From Aminobacter ciceronei (GTDB lineage Bacteria > Pseudomonadota > Alphaproteobacteria > Rhizobiales > Rhizobiaceae): DNA of 64,000 bases. The notes beneath the pieces are model-generated. The model saw nothing but the letters and a program-made list of their open reading frames with translations, did not search any database and was not told the origin of the DNA. The position numbers and the translations under genes were made by a program. Below, in pieces: positions 54,624-63,378 of the stretch. The DNA lies in assembly GCF_014138625.1 (NCBI RefSeq), contig NZ_JACJHY010000008.1, positions 124,001 to 188,000 of the forward strand, in the 5' to 3' direction. Numbering within the stretch: position 1 is the first letter of the stretch; each line of letters begins with the position of its first letter.

Positions 54624-56171
54624 CTAAAGAAGCCATTCGATCGGCAGCCAGCCGAACACCGTCACCATAAGCCGTTTGAGCGCCGAGGCGTTCGGTTCGT
54701 CGTGGACGGTGACAACGGGCTTGCCGGGTTCGTTCTTCGACCATTGCATGCCGTCATCCGGGCCAAGCGAGACCCTGTAGGATCCCTCGGCGACTTTGGT
54801 ATCAAAACCTTGCGACATCGCCTTGGCGATGGTCGGGCTGCCGATCAGGAAGCCCATCTCGCAATTGAGCAGGGCCGAGCGCGGGTCGAAATTGAACGAG
54901 CCGATGAAGACCCGGTCGCCATCGGCGGCGAAGGTCTTGGCGTGCAGGCTGGAGCCGGAGGAACCTGTGAGGTTGAGTTCCTCTTCGCCCCGGACGGCAT
55001 CGGCCATCGGCTTGAGCTCGAACAGCTCGATGCCGTCTTCCAGCATCTCACGGCGATATTTCGAATAGCCGGCATGGACCATCGCAACATCCGTGGTCTC
55101 GAGCGCATTGGTCAGGATCCGCACCTTGGCACCGCCCTTCACCAGATCGGCGAAGTAGTCGACGCCAGGTTTGCCCGGCACGAAATAGGCGGAAACCAGG
55201 TCGAGGCCCTGCCGCACCGGCCCGACCACCTGGGCAAGCCGGCTGATCATCAGGTGGTCCTTGCTTGCCTTGCCTTCTCCCTTGATCGGGTCGTCGACCA
55301 CCAGCTTGACGTCGACCCATTCGAGGCCAAGCCCACCGCTGCGCAACCTGTTGTAGGCCGGCGCATCCGGCCGGACGAAATCGGCTGCGGCAGGGCGCTT
55401 CGCAGCCTCGTCGGTGCCCTGGACGAACGCCTCCAGCGTGCCGGCGGACGGATCGACGATCTTGTCGGCGGCAAACACAGACGCGCTGTTCCAGTAGAGG
55501 TCGAAAGCCGTCGACGTGTCCTGGACCACGGCACCGGCGCCCAGCACGTCAAGGTCGAGATAATAGGTGCCGTCGCCGACCTTGAAATACTCGTCGCCGA
55601 TGTTGCGCCCACCGACGATGGCGGCGAGGCCGTCGACGATGAACGACTTGTTGTGCATGCGCCGGTTCATGCGGAAGAAGTCGAAGGAATAGCCAAGCAG
55701 CTTGGGCGAGCGGATCATCGAGGGATTGAACAGGCGGATGTCGAAATTGGGCTGCGCGTCGAGGGCTGCCACTGTCGGGTCGAGGCCAGGAATGCCGTTG
55801 TCGTCGAGCAGCAACCTGATGCGGACGCCGCGCTTTGACGCCTCGTAGAGCGCCCGGAGCAGCAGCCGGCCGGAGGTGTCGTCGTGCCAGATATAGTACT
55901 GCACGTCGATCGAACGCTGAGCGATGCCGGCGAGGAACAGCCGGCTGGCAATGGCGTCGTGACCGGCGGCGATCGGCACGACGCCGCTCTTGCCGGGATT
56001 TTCGGCGCTGCCTTGCGCGACCATCGTGGCAAGTGCGCCCTCGGTGACCGGCGGCAGGGCCGTCTCGACGGGCCTGCCCTTGATCGACGGCAACGGGAAG
56101 ATCATACGGGCAACAAGGATGGCTACGGCTGCAGCCAGGAGCAGGACAAGGACTGCCTTGATCATTCTCAT
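54624..56171 (-). CDS. PLD-family protein (ClsC/YmdC-like phospholipid synthase)
   Basis: This 515-residue protein has a single N-terminal signal anchor (about 5-25) and two phospholipase D motifs: HNKSFIVDG with GGRNIGDEYF and HAKTFAADG with GSFNFDPRSA. The layout matches ClsC-like cardiolipin synthases rather than the two-helix ClsA type encoded at 11667. GAGGGA lies before the ATG. It is a second possible cardiolipin synthase in the window and ends 32 bp before the CLC gene. Confidence 0.87.
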   Translation of the reverse strand: MRMIKAVLVLLLAAAVAILVARMIFPLPSIKGRPVETALPPVTEGALATMVAQGSAENPGKSGVVPIAAGHDAIASRLFLAGIAQRSIDVQYYIWHDDTSGRLLLRALYEASKRGVRIRLLLDDNGIPGLDPTVAALDAQPNFDIRLFNPSMIRSPKLLGYSFDFFRMNRRMHNKSFIVDGLAAIVGGRNIGDEYFKVGDGTYYLDLDVLGAGAVVQDTSTAFDLYWNSASVFAADKIVDPSAGTLEAFVQGTDEAAKRPAAADFVRPDAPAYNRLRSGGLGLEWVDVKLVVDDPIKGEGKASKDHLMISRLAQVVGPVRQGLDLVSAYFVPGKPGVDYFADLVKGGAKVRILTNALETTDVAMVHAGYSKYRREMLEDGIELFELKPMADAVRGEEELNLTGSSGSSLHAKTFAADGDRVFIGSFNFDPRSALLNCEMGFLIGSPTIAKAMSQGFDTKVAEGSYRVSLGPDDGMQWSKNEPGKPVVTVHDEPNASALKRLMVTVFGWLPIEWLL

Positions 56172-56352
56172 TCGGCCAGTCCCTCGCCTGGTAGCAGGAT
56201 CATGCGCGCATCACACAGACATCCCCGCCAGTTAAAGCGCGCGCATGCACCCGATGACAAGCCGCGGTTGCAATGAAGCGGCATGACAGGCCGCGCAAAC
56301 GGGATTCGTCACAGGGCGAAGACTGTTACCCGGATGGGTGCGGAGTTTCGGC

Positions 56353-57168
56353 TCAGACTTGCGGAGCCGTCCCGAAGCGCGGCGACGAATTACGGATCGG
56401 GATGCACAGCGGACGCTGATGCACCGGATCCTCGATGACGCGGCAGCTGATACCGAACACATTCTCGATCAGCGCTTCCTGCATCAACTCTGCCGGCGCA
56501 CCATCGGCGACCAGACCGCCTTCTTTCATGAACACCAGACGGTCGGCGTAGCGCGCTGCGAGATTGAGGTCGTGCAGCACCAGGACCACGGTGCGGCCAT
56601 GCTCGCGGTTGAGGCGGCTGACGAGATCGAGGCAGTCGATCTGATGGGCCATGTCGAGATGGTTGACCGGCTCGTCGAGGCAGATGATGTCGGTTTCCTG
56701 CGCCAGCACCATGGCGATCCAGACACGCTGCAACTGACCGCCCGACAGCGAGCCCAGCCGCCGCTCGGCAAGATGCGAAACGCCGGTGCCGAACATCGCC
56801 GCCTGGATGGCGTCGGAATCGGCAGCACTCCACGGCTGCAGCATGGTCTGGTGCGGATAGCGGCCGAGCCGGACGAGTTCCTCGACACTCATGTCGTCGG
56901 GGGCCGACGGGCTCTGCGCCAGAAGGCCGATATGGCGCGCCAGCTCCTTTTCCTTGAGGCCTGATATTGGCAGGTCACCGAGCCGGATCTCACCCGATTT
57001 CGGCTGGTGGAGCCGGCGGATGGCGCGCAGCAAGGTCGACTTGCCGCAGCCGTTGGGCCCGGCGAGCACTGTGACCTTGCCCCTGGCAATGTCGAGGTCG
57101 ACGGCGCTGACCGCTGTCGCCGCCCCATAAGCGATGGTGAGCGCCTGGACGCTGATGGCCTTATCCAT
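56353..57168 (-). CDS. Iron-siderophore ABC transporter ATP-binding protein (FecE type)
   Basis: This 271-residue cytoplasmic ATPase has Walker A GPNGCGKS (37-44), Q-loop LAQSP, signature LSGGQLQR (141-148), Walker B IICLDEP (161-167) and a switch histidine in LVLHDLN. It powers import of an iron chelate through the two permeases upstream. It overlaps the permease stop by 8 bp. The operon order binding protein / permease, permease, ATPase is split by the divergent promoter region at 59233. Confidence 0.92.
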   Translation of the reverse strand: MDKAISVQALTIAYGAATAVSAVDLDIARGKVTVLAGPNGCGKSTLLRAIRRLHQPKSGEIRLGDLPISGLKEKELARHIGLLAQSPSAPDDMSVEELVRLGRYPHQTMLQPWSAADSDAIQAAMFGTGVSHLAERRLGSLSGGQLQRVWIAMVLAQETDIICLDEPVNHLDMAHQIDCLDLVSRLNREHGRTVVLVLHDLNLAARYADRLVFMKEGGLVADGAPAELMQEALIENVFGISCRVIEDPVHQRPLCIPIRNSSPRFGTAPQV

Positions 57169-58213
57169 TGGTGCTTCCCCTGCGCAGCACGAGGTAGAGG
57201 AAATAGGGCGTGCCGATCACCGCCGTCACGGTGCCGGCGGGCACCTCGGTCGGCGCGAACAGCACGCGTACGATGAGATCGGCGCCGATCAGCATGATGG
57301 CGCCCAACAGGAAGCTGGCGGCGATGCCGGCAAGCACCGGGCGTCCGATGATCAGCCGCGCCAGGTGCGGCGCCATCAGGCCGATGAAGCCGACGCCGCC
57401 GGCGAAGGCGACGGCAAGCGCGGTCAAGGCGGAGGCCAGTGCGAAGACCAGGATACGGAACACCGGCAGGTTGAGGCCGAGTCCGCGCGCCGAGACCTCG
57501 TCGAGGTCGGTCGGCGGCAGCCGCCGCGCCACCGCGACGACGCCGACCATGGCGATGGCGAGCCCGATGGCCACTACCTGGACCTCGCCCCAGTTGATCT
57601 CGTTGACCGCACCGGCAAGCCAGCGGCTGGCCTGGGTGGTGCGGTAGATCGGCCCGACGATCATCAGGATCAAAGTCGCGGCTTTGCAGACAGCGCCTAC
57701 GGCGATACCGAACAGGAGCAGCCGCACCGCCGACGAGGCCTGCTGGCCGGAGAGCAGGAACACCGCCGCGATAGCCAGGCTTGCGCCGATCATCGCCGCC
57801 ACCGGCTGCCAGACGATCGAGGTGACGAGCGAATTGCTCTCGTCCGAGAGCAGCGCGAGGAAGATGACCACGCCCAGTCCGGCACCGCCGATGACGCCGA
57901 GCACGCCTGGTGAAGCCAGTTCGTTGCGCGTCACCTTCTGCAGCAGATAGCCGGATACCGCCATGGCGCCGCCGGCGAGCGCGGCAATGGCGACGCGCGG
58001 CGCGCGCAACTGCAACACCACGACACGCTCGCCGCGCGTGCCCTCGCCCATCAGGATCTCGACGATGCGACGCGGATCGATCCAGGTCGAACCGAAGCCG
58101 ATGCCGCACAACGCAAGCACGACTGTGACGACCGCAATGATTGCGACGAATATCCAGGCGCGGCGATTGACGCGGGCCAATGCCGGCGACAGGCGTGGAG
58201 CGACAACACTCAT
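57161..58213 (-). CDS. Iron-siderophore ABC transporter permease (FecD/FhuB type)
   Basis: This 350-residue FecCD-family membrane protein has about nine or ten helices. LRAPRVAIAALAGGAMAVSGYLLQ and later GGVGFIGLMAPHLARLIIG are the diagnostic regions. It forms the transmembrane pore with the partner permease gene upstream. The start overlaps the upstream stop (ATGA), and its end overlaps the ATPase start. Confidence 0.92.
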   Translation of the reverse strand: MSVVAPRLSPALARVNRRAWIFVAIIAVVTVVLALCGIGFGSTWIDPRRIVEILMGEGTRGERVVVLQLRAPRVAIAALAGGAMAVSGYLLQKVTRNELASPGVLGVIGGAGLGVVIFLALLSDESNSLVTSIVWQPVAAMIGASLAIAAVFLLSGQQASSAVRLLLFGIAVGAVCKAATLILMIVGPIYRTTQASRWLAGAVNEINWGEVQVVAIGLAIAMVGVVAVARRLPPTDLDEVSARGLGLNLPVFRILVFALASALTALAVAFAGGVGFIGLMAPHLARLIIGRPVLAGIAASFLLGAIMLIGADLIVRVLFAPTEVPAGTVTAVIGTPYFLYLVLRRGSTNG

Positions 58214-59232
58214 GCCGCGCGCCTTCTGAGCAGGACAAGAAGCAGGCAGCCGCCGACGATCGCGGTGACCGCGCCAACGGGTGCCTCGCGCGGAAAGATG
58301 ACGAAACGGGCGACGATGTCGGCAAGCGTCGTGTAGACCGCGCCGACAAGAGCTGCTGCCACGATTTGAAGACGATGCTCGAGGCCGACAAGCGCGCGCG
58401 CCGCATGCGGCACGACGAGGCCGACAAACAGGACCGGCCCGGCCATGGCCACCGAGGCGCCACTGAGCAAGGCAACCGCAACGAAGCTCAGCCCGCGCAC
58501 GGCGCCGAGCGGCACGCCGAGCCCGCGCGCCGTGGAATCGTCGGTCTGCAGGATGTCGAGCGAACGGGTGAGGTAGAAGGCGATGCCGCCACCGATCAGC
58601 ACGAAGGGCAGGCCGTTGAGCCCCAGGCTGAGCTTGCGGTCGGCGAATGAGCCGGCGAGCCAGAACAAGAGCTGGTCGAGCATCGTCTCGTTGACCGTCA
58701 GCACGACGTTGACGAAGCTGTCGAACAGGCCGGCGAAGGTGACGCCGACGAGCACGATCCTGAGCGGCGAGATGCCGCCGGCGGCGGCAGCGAGACCAAA
58801 GACCAGCAGGCTGGTGGCCAGCGCACCCGCGGCGGCGGCCATCGACAAGCCAGGCAAGGATGCGACGCCGAACAGCCCGCTTGCCATGACCACGGCGAAA
58901 GCGGCACCGGCATTGAGACCGAGCGTGTCGGGCGAAGCGATGCGGTTGCGCGACAGGGTCTGGACCAGCACGCCTGATATGCCGAGGGCTGCGCCGACAA
59001 GCGGCGCCATCAGCGCACGCGGCAGACGGAGATCGCGGATCACGACATGCGCCTCGCTGCCGTCGAAGGCGGTCACTGCGCGCCAGATCTCGCCGGGCGA
59101 ATAGAGGCGATAGCCGATCGCCAGGCTGAGATACATCAGGATCAGCAGCATCGCCGCAAGCCCTGAGAACAGCGCGCGCCGACCGATGCGCTGATGCACT
59201 CGGATGCTCGTGTTCGACGAAGCGAGGGGCAC
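58210..59232 (-). CDS. Iron-siderophore ABC transporter permease (FecC type)
   Basis: This 340-residue FecCD permease has an early basic segment and nine or ten helices. LRLPRALMAPLVGAALGISGVLVQ and VGLVVPHAARALVG are the family signatures. It is the first gene of the minus-strand importer set. The start is GTG 59232. It is divergent from the binding-protein gene, with an iron-operator-like site in the 89-bp space. Confidence 0.91.
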   Translation of the reverse strand: MPLASSNTSIRVHQRIGRRALFSGLAAMLLILMYLSLAIGYRLYSPGEIWRAVTAFDGSEAHVVIRDLRLPRALMAPLVGAALGISGVLVQTLSRNRIASPDTLGLNAGAAFAVVMASGLFGVASLPGLSMAAAAGALATSLLVFGLAAAAGGISPLRIVLVGVTFAGLFDSFVNVVLTVNETMLDQLLFWLAGSFADRKLSLGLNGLPFVLIGGGIAFYLTRSLDILQTDDSTARGLGVPLGAVRGLSFVAVALLSGASVAMAGPVLFVGLVVPHAARALVGLEHRLQIVAAALVGAVYTTLADIVARFVIFPREAPVGAVTAIVGGCLLLVLLRRRAA

Positions 59233-59247
59233 GCGGCAGCCTTAATA

Positions 59248-59262
59248 TGAGCTTGACAGTCA
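59248..59262. promoter_or_regulatory. Iron-responsive operator-like site (TGA-N9-TCA)
   Basis: TGAGCTTGACAGTCA at 59248-59262 fits the rhizobial RirA-type iron-responsive operator pattern TGA-N9-TCA and contains a TTGACA that can serve as -35 for the binding-protein gene. It lies between divergent siderophore-uptake genes, so iron repression of both is expected. The motif is short, and its assignment depends on context. Confidence 0.55.
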
Positions 59263-59321
59263 GGGTTTGTTCTGACCCTTTGCCAAACCTTCTTGCCCCC
59301 GTCAAGTTTGGAGCCATGACC

Positions 59322-60236
59322 ATGAAGCTCATCGCCAAAGCCGCACTCGGCCTCGCACTGGCCGCTTTCGCCGCCAGTTCCGCCTTCGCCCACGAAGTGA
59401 AACACGCCATGGGCGTGACCGACGTGCCCGAGAATCCGCAGCGCATCGTGGTGCTGACCAACGAAGGCACCGAAGCCGTGCTGTCGCTGGGCTTCAAGCC
59501 TTTCGGCGCCGTGCGCTCCTGGACCGGCTCGCCCTGGTACAGGCACATCGTCGAAAAGATGGACGGCGTCGAGGTTGTCGGCGAGGAATCAGCCGTCAAT
59601 CTCGAGCTCATCGCCAGCCTTCAGCCGGACCTGATCCTCGGCAACAAGACGCGCCAGGAAAAGATCTACGATCAGCTATCGGCGATCGCGCCCACCGTCA
59701 TGTCCGAACGCCTGCGCGGCGACTGGAAGGTGAACTTCGCCCTTTATGCCGACGCGCTCGGCAAGAAGGCCGAAGGCGAGGAACAACTCAAGGCCTTCGA
59801 CGACAAGGCGACCAAGCTCGGCGAGGCACTCGGCGACAAAAAGGCCGAGAAGGTGTCGTTGATCCGCTTCATGCCGGGCCTGACCCGCATCTACTACAAG
59901 GACACCTTTCCCGGCATGATCTTCAGCCAGATCGGCATCCAGCGTCCCGCCGTGCAGGACAAGCCGGGCTTCGCCGACGACGTCACCAAGGAACGCATCC
60001 CCGAATTCGACGGCGACCACCTGTTCTACTTCGTCTACGAGACCGGCAACGGCAAGGCGAGCAAACAGTCGGAAGAGTGGCTGTCCGAGCCGCTGTGGCA
60101 GAACCTGCCGGTGGTCAAGGCCGGCAAGGCCATCGCGGTGGACGATGCGGTGTGGAACACCGCAGGCGGCGTGATCGCCGCCAATCTCCTGCTCGACGAC
60201 ATCGCCCGCGTCTACGGCGTGACGCCGACGAAGTAA
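59322..60236 (+). CDS. Iron-siderophore ABC transporter substrate-binding protein
   Basis: This 304-residue periplasmic protein has a signal peptide (KLIAKAALGLALAAFAASSAFA) and a FecB/FhuD-like fold: RIVVLTNEGTEAVLSLG, then LELIASLQPDLILGNKTR and a C-terminal NTAGGVIAANLLLDDIARV. It delivers the ferric chelate to the FecC/FecD permeases coded on the opposite strand. ATG 59322 was preferred (GGAG 8 bases upstream) over ATG 59316, which is too close. Confidence 0.9.
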   Translation: MKLIAKAALGLALAAFAASSAFAHEVKHAMGVTDVPENPQRIVVLTNEGTEAVLSLGFKPFGAVRSWTGSPWYRHIVEKMDGVEVVGEESAVNLELIASLQPDLILGNKTRQEKIYDQLSAIAPTVMSERLRGDWKVNFALYADALGKKAEGEEQLKAFDDKATKLGEALGDKKAEKVSLIRFMPGLTRIYYKDTFPGMIFSQIGIQRPAVQDKPGFADDVTKERIPEFDGDHLFYFVYETGNGKASKQSEEWLSEPLWQNLPVVKAGKAIAVDDAVWNTAGGVIAANLLLDDIARVYGVTPTK

Positions 60237-60371
60237 CCGGCACCGGGCTTCGCGCCGCCGCGCATGATGCCCACGGCTTCTTCCCCAACGTCGAAACGCT
60301 TTGATTCCCGGCCAAGCTTGTGTAAAGCGGGGCAAGCCAAAATCCCCGCAACAGCCAGACGGGCAAAAGCC

Positions 60372-60977
60372 ATGGAAAAATTCACCAAGCTCACGGGCGT
60401 CGCCGCCCCCCTGCCAATCGTCAATGTCGACACCGACATGATCATCCCCAAGGATTATCTCAAGACGATCAAGCGCACTGGCCTTGGCACCGGGCTTTTC
60501 GCCGAGATGCGCTACAATGAGGACGGTTCGGAGAACCCCGACTTCGTGCTCAACAAGCCGGCCTATCGCAAGGCCGAGATCCTCGTCGCCGGCGACAATT
60601 TCGGCTGCGGCTCGAGCCGCGAGCATGCGCCATGGGCGCTGCTCGACTTCGGCATCCGCTGCGTGATTTCGACGTCGTTCGCCGACATCTTCTACAACAA
60701 CTGCTTCAAGAACGGCATCCTGCCGATCACCGTCAGCCAGGAAGACCTCGACAAGCTGATGGACGACGCCTCACGTGGCGCCAACGCCACCGTTTCGGTC
60801 GATCTTGAAGCCAAGGAGATCCGCGGCCCCGACGGCGGCGTGGTCACCTTCGACCTCGACGACTTCCGTCGTCACTGCCTGCTCAACGGCCTCGACGACA
60901 TCGGCCTCACAATGGAGAAGGCCGCGTCGATCGACAGCTACGAAAAGAAGGTCGCCGAGAGCCGCCCCTGGGCCTGA
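60372..60977 (+). CDS. leuD: 3-isopropylmalate dehydratase small subunit
   Basis: This is the swivel-domain subunit of isopropylmalate isomerase in leucine biosynthesis, acting with LeuC. The 201-residue protein has the aconitase-like [26 protein letters not shown] start, [15 protein letters not shown] and the late [10 protein letters not shown]. Length is typical for proteobacteria. The gene is separated from leuB by three other genes, and leuC is not in the window. A terminator follows. Confidence 0.97.
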   Translation: MEKFTKLTGVAAPLPIVNVDTDMIIPKDYLKTIKRTGLGTGLFAEMRYNEDGSENPDFVLNKPAYRKAEILVAGDNFGCGSSREHAPWALLDFGIRCVISTSFADIFYNNCFKNGILPITVSQEDLDKLMDDASRGANATVSVDLEAKEIRGPDGGVVTFDLDDFRRHCLLNGLDDIGLTMEKAASIDSYEKKVAESRPWA

Positions 60978-61008
60978 TCGCTCGGCTTCATATCTCAGAG
61001 TTTCGAAA

Positions 61009-61039
61009 GCCCCGTTCCGCAAGGTTCGGGGCCTTTTTT
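61009..61039 (+). terminator. Intrinsic terminator of leuD
   Basis: GCCCCG (61009-61014) pairs with CGGGGC (61027-61032) enclosing a partly paired loop, followed by TTTTTT (61034-61039), 31 bp after the leuD stop. Confidence 0.8.
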
Positions 61040-61198
61040 CATCTCCGGCCGGAATGCATTAGCGGCTGCGCAAATGCTGGCCCAGCCACCTGAAGCTGAC
61101 AGGCCAACTGGGGCATGCCATTGTCCCGCCTCGGGATTCGGGGCATGCGCACGACAGGGCCTCGGCACATCGCTCACGCCCGGACAATGGAGCGCCGC

Positions 61199-62026
61199 AT
61201 GAAACCATCCACCCTCTTCGCCACCGCATCGATCGCGCTTTTGCCGAACCTTGCCATCGCCCAGGACAGCGAGCCGCAGACCATTCCGTTCGAAGGCGGC
61301 AATTTCACCATCGTCGAAAACGCCGAGGGCGAGAAGGTGCTTGCCTATGAGGGCAAGGAACTGGCCAGGAACTATGTCGCCTTCCACGACCGTACGGTCG
61401 AGGTGAGCGATACCAACGTCGCCATTTTCGCGGTCGGCGACGGCGGCAACGCCTGCAGTCCCGAAACTGTACTTGCCTGGAAGACCGAGGCGGGCATCCA
61501 GTCGACGACCATCGGCGCCGGCAAATGCGATACGCCGTCGCCGGCGGTGACGGCGTACAACATCTTCTTCATCCCCTATCCGCTCCCCGGCGAGACTCTG
61601 CCGGTCACGACATGGGATCCGGAAAGCGGCCTGACAATGCACGGCAATCTCGCTTACGCGCCGCAGCCGGGCACCGACTGGTCCGATCTGACGCCGAAGA
61701 CATACGAGGACGGCATCGTCGCGGCCTTCAAGAACGAGGCGGTCTACAAGGCTGCTCAGCAACTGCTCGGCGACGACTTGCCTGGCTTCGCCACCAGCCT
61801 GCTGATCAATGGCGGCACGGAACCGTTGCCGTCAGGGGCCTTCTACGCCAGCGGCTGTGTCCCGCATGCCTGCGGTGTCAGCGACGGTTTCATAGCGATC
61901 GATGCCAAGGCCAGGAAGCTTTATCTGGCACAGCAGACGGAGGCTGAGCCCAAGGCCTGGCCGGCACTGGCGACATGGCCGGCCGAGTTTAGGGACGCCC
62001 TGACCAAGGCGCTGGCAGACGAATGA
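61199..62026 (+). CDS. Secreted protein of unknown function
   Basis: This 275-residue protein has an N-terminal signal peptide (MKPSTLFATASIALLPNLAIAQ, cleavage near 22) and an otherwise soluble body. Four cysteines (about 91, 114, 224, 229) may form disulfides. There is no catalytic or binding motif I recognise. GGAG precedes ATG 61199 with good spacing; in-frame ATGs further upstream are unlikely. It heads the three-gene run before leuB. Confidence 0.7.
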   Translation: MKPSTLFATASIALLPNLAIAQDSEPQTIPFEGGNFTIVENAEGEKVLAYEGKELARNYVAFHDRTVEVSDTNVAIFAVGDGGNACSPETVLAWKTEAGIQSTTIGAGKCDTPSPAVTAYNIFFIPYPLPGETLPVTTWDPESGLTMHGNLAYAPQPGTDWSDLTPKTYEDGIVAAFKNEAVYKAAQQLLGDDLPGFATSLLINGGTEPLPSGAFYASGCVPHACGVSDGFIAIDAKARKLYLAQQTEAEPKAWPALATWPAEFRDALTKALADE

Positions 62027-62039
62027 GGGAGAGGTGACA

Positions 62040-62420
62040 ATGCGCAAGCTGATTTCGACAGGATCGCCCTTCGAGAAGACCGCGGGCTACTCGCGCGCCG
62101 TGGTCCAGGGCGACTGGTGCTTCGTCTCGGGTACGACGGGTTACGACTACGCCACCATGACCATGCCCGACAGCGTGGAAGCACAGACGCGCAATTGCCT
62201 GGCGACCATCGCCAAGGCGCTTGACGACGGCGGCTTCGAAATGGCCGACGTGGTGCGCGCGCATTACTACATCACCGACCAGTCCTATGTGGATGCAGTG
62301 TTCCCGATCCTCGGCGAGACCTTCGGCGACATCCGCCCGGCGGCGACGATGATCGTCTGCCAGCTCAACAAGCCGGAGATGAAGATCGAGATCGAAGTCA
62401 CTGCACTGAAGCGTCCGTGA
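62040..62420 (+). CDS. RidA-family protein
   Basis: This 126-residue protein has the YjgF/YER057c/UK114 fold: SRAVVQGDWCFVSGTTGYDYA, then VVRAHYYITD and a C-terminal EIEVTALKR. The conserved arginine used by true RidA imine deaminases at about 105 is not evident in RPAATMIVCQL, so deaminase activity is uncertain and it may belong to a Rid subgroup. GGAGAGG precedes ATG 62040. It overlaps the next gene by four bases. Confidence 0.87.
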   Translation: MRKLISTGSPFEKTAGYSRAVVQGDWCFVSGTTGYDYATMTMPDSVEAQTRNCLATIAKALDDGGFEMADVVRAHYYITDQSYVDAVFPILGETFGDIRPAATMIVCQLNKPEMKIEIEVTALKRP

Positions 62421-63241
62421 CCGCGAAGGGGGGCCGCTTGCGCATCCTATCGCTGAACGGCTGGGGCGGCAGGCTCGGCGAGGAGCTCGTCGCCTATGTC
62501 AGCAGCACGGATCCCGACCTTTTCTGCCTCCAGGAGGCGACCAGAACGCCCGCGGCGACGTCGCCGTGGCTGGTCTATCGCGACGGCGGCGGCGAGCTGT
62601 TGCAACGGGCCAACCTTTTTGGCGAGGTCGCCGACGCCCTGCCCGGCCACCAGGCCTTTTTCTGCCCAGCCGCGCGCGGCCCGCTCTATGACAGCGACCG
62701 GACGCTGCGGTCGGAATGGGGGCTGGCGACCTTCGTCAGGCGCTCGCTGCCGATCATCGGGCAGTTACAGGACTTCATCCACGGCGCCTTCTCGGCCGAC
62801 GACTTCGGCGAGCACCCGCGCTCGCGCAACGCCCACGCGGTAAGACTGCATGACTATGTGACCGGCAACGCTGTTCTCGTCGCCCATCTCCACGGCCTGC
62901 GCGAACTCGACGGCAAGGGCGACACCCCGGCCCGCGACGCGCAGACTGCAAGGCTTGTCGAGCTGATCGGCAGGATCCGCCGCAAGGGCGACCGCCTCGT
63001 CGTCTGCGGCGACTTCAACGTGCTGCCGGAGAGCCGGATGCTCGCCGAACTACGCAGCATCGGGCTGACGGATCTGGTGACACAGGGCGGCTTCACCGAC
63101 ACCCGCACCTCGCACTACCTGAAAGCGCCACGCTTCGCCGACTACATGCTGGTCAGCGACAACGTCGATGTGCGCAACTTCGAGGTCGTGGGCCAGCCCG
63201 AAGTCTCCGACCACCGCGCCCTGCTTCTGGAGATCGGCTAG
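62417..63241 (+). CDS. Endonuclease/exonuclease/phosphatase-fold protein
   Basis: This 274-residue protein has the EEP fold: [11 protein letters not shown] at the start (Asn), [11 protein letters not shown] (metal-binding Glu), [10 protein letters not shown] (Asp and Asn of the catalytic group) and [11 protein letters not shown] at the end (Asp-His pair). Members cleave phosphodiesters in nucleic acids, lipids or nucleotides. The start is GTG 62417 overlapping the RidA stop (GTGA), so the two are translationally coupled. Confidence 0.87.
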   Translation: MTAKGGRLRILSLNGWGGRLGEELVAYVSSTDPDLFCLQEATRTPAATSPWLVYRDGGGELLQRANLFGEVADALPGHQAFFCPAARGPLYDSDRTLRSEWGLATFVRRSLPIIGQLQDFIHGAFSADDFGEHPRSRNAHAVRLHDYVTGNAVLVAHLHGLRELDGKGDTPARDAQTARLVELIGRIRRKGDRLVVCGDFNVLPESRMLAELRSIGLTDLVTQGGFTDTRTSHYLKAPRFADYMLVSDNVDVRNFEVVGQPEVSDHRALLLEIG

Positions 63242-63378
63242 ATGATCCGGATAGGAATCCGGTCAAACAGGCGCCGGCGGAGCCATTTGCGCGCTCTGGA
63301 GCGTCCTTTCCTGCTTGCACCGGCGCCCCTCCAAGGCTAGCAAGACCGCGGTTCACGCATCTTTCGGAAAGGCTTTCC

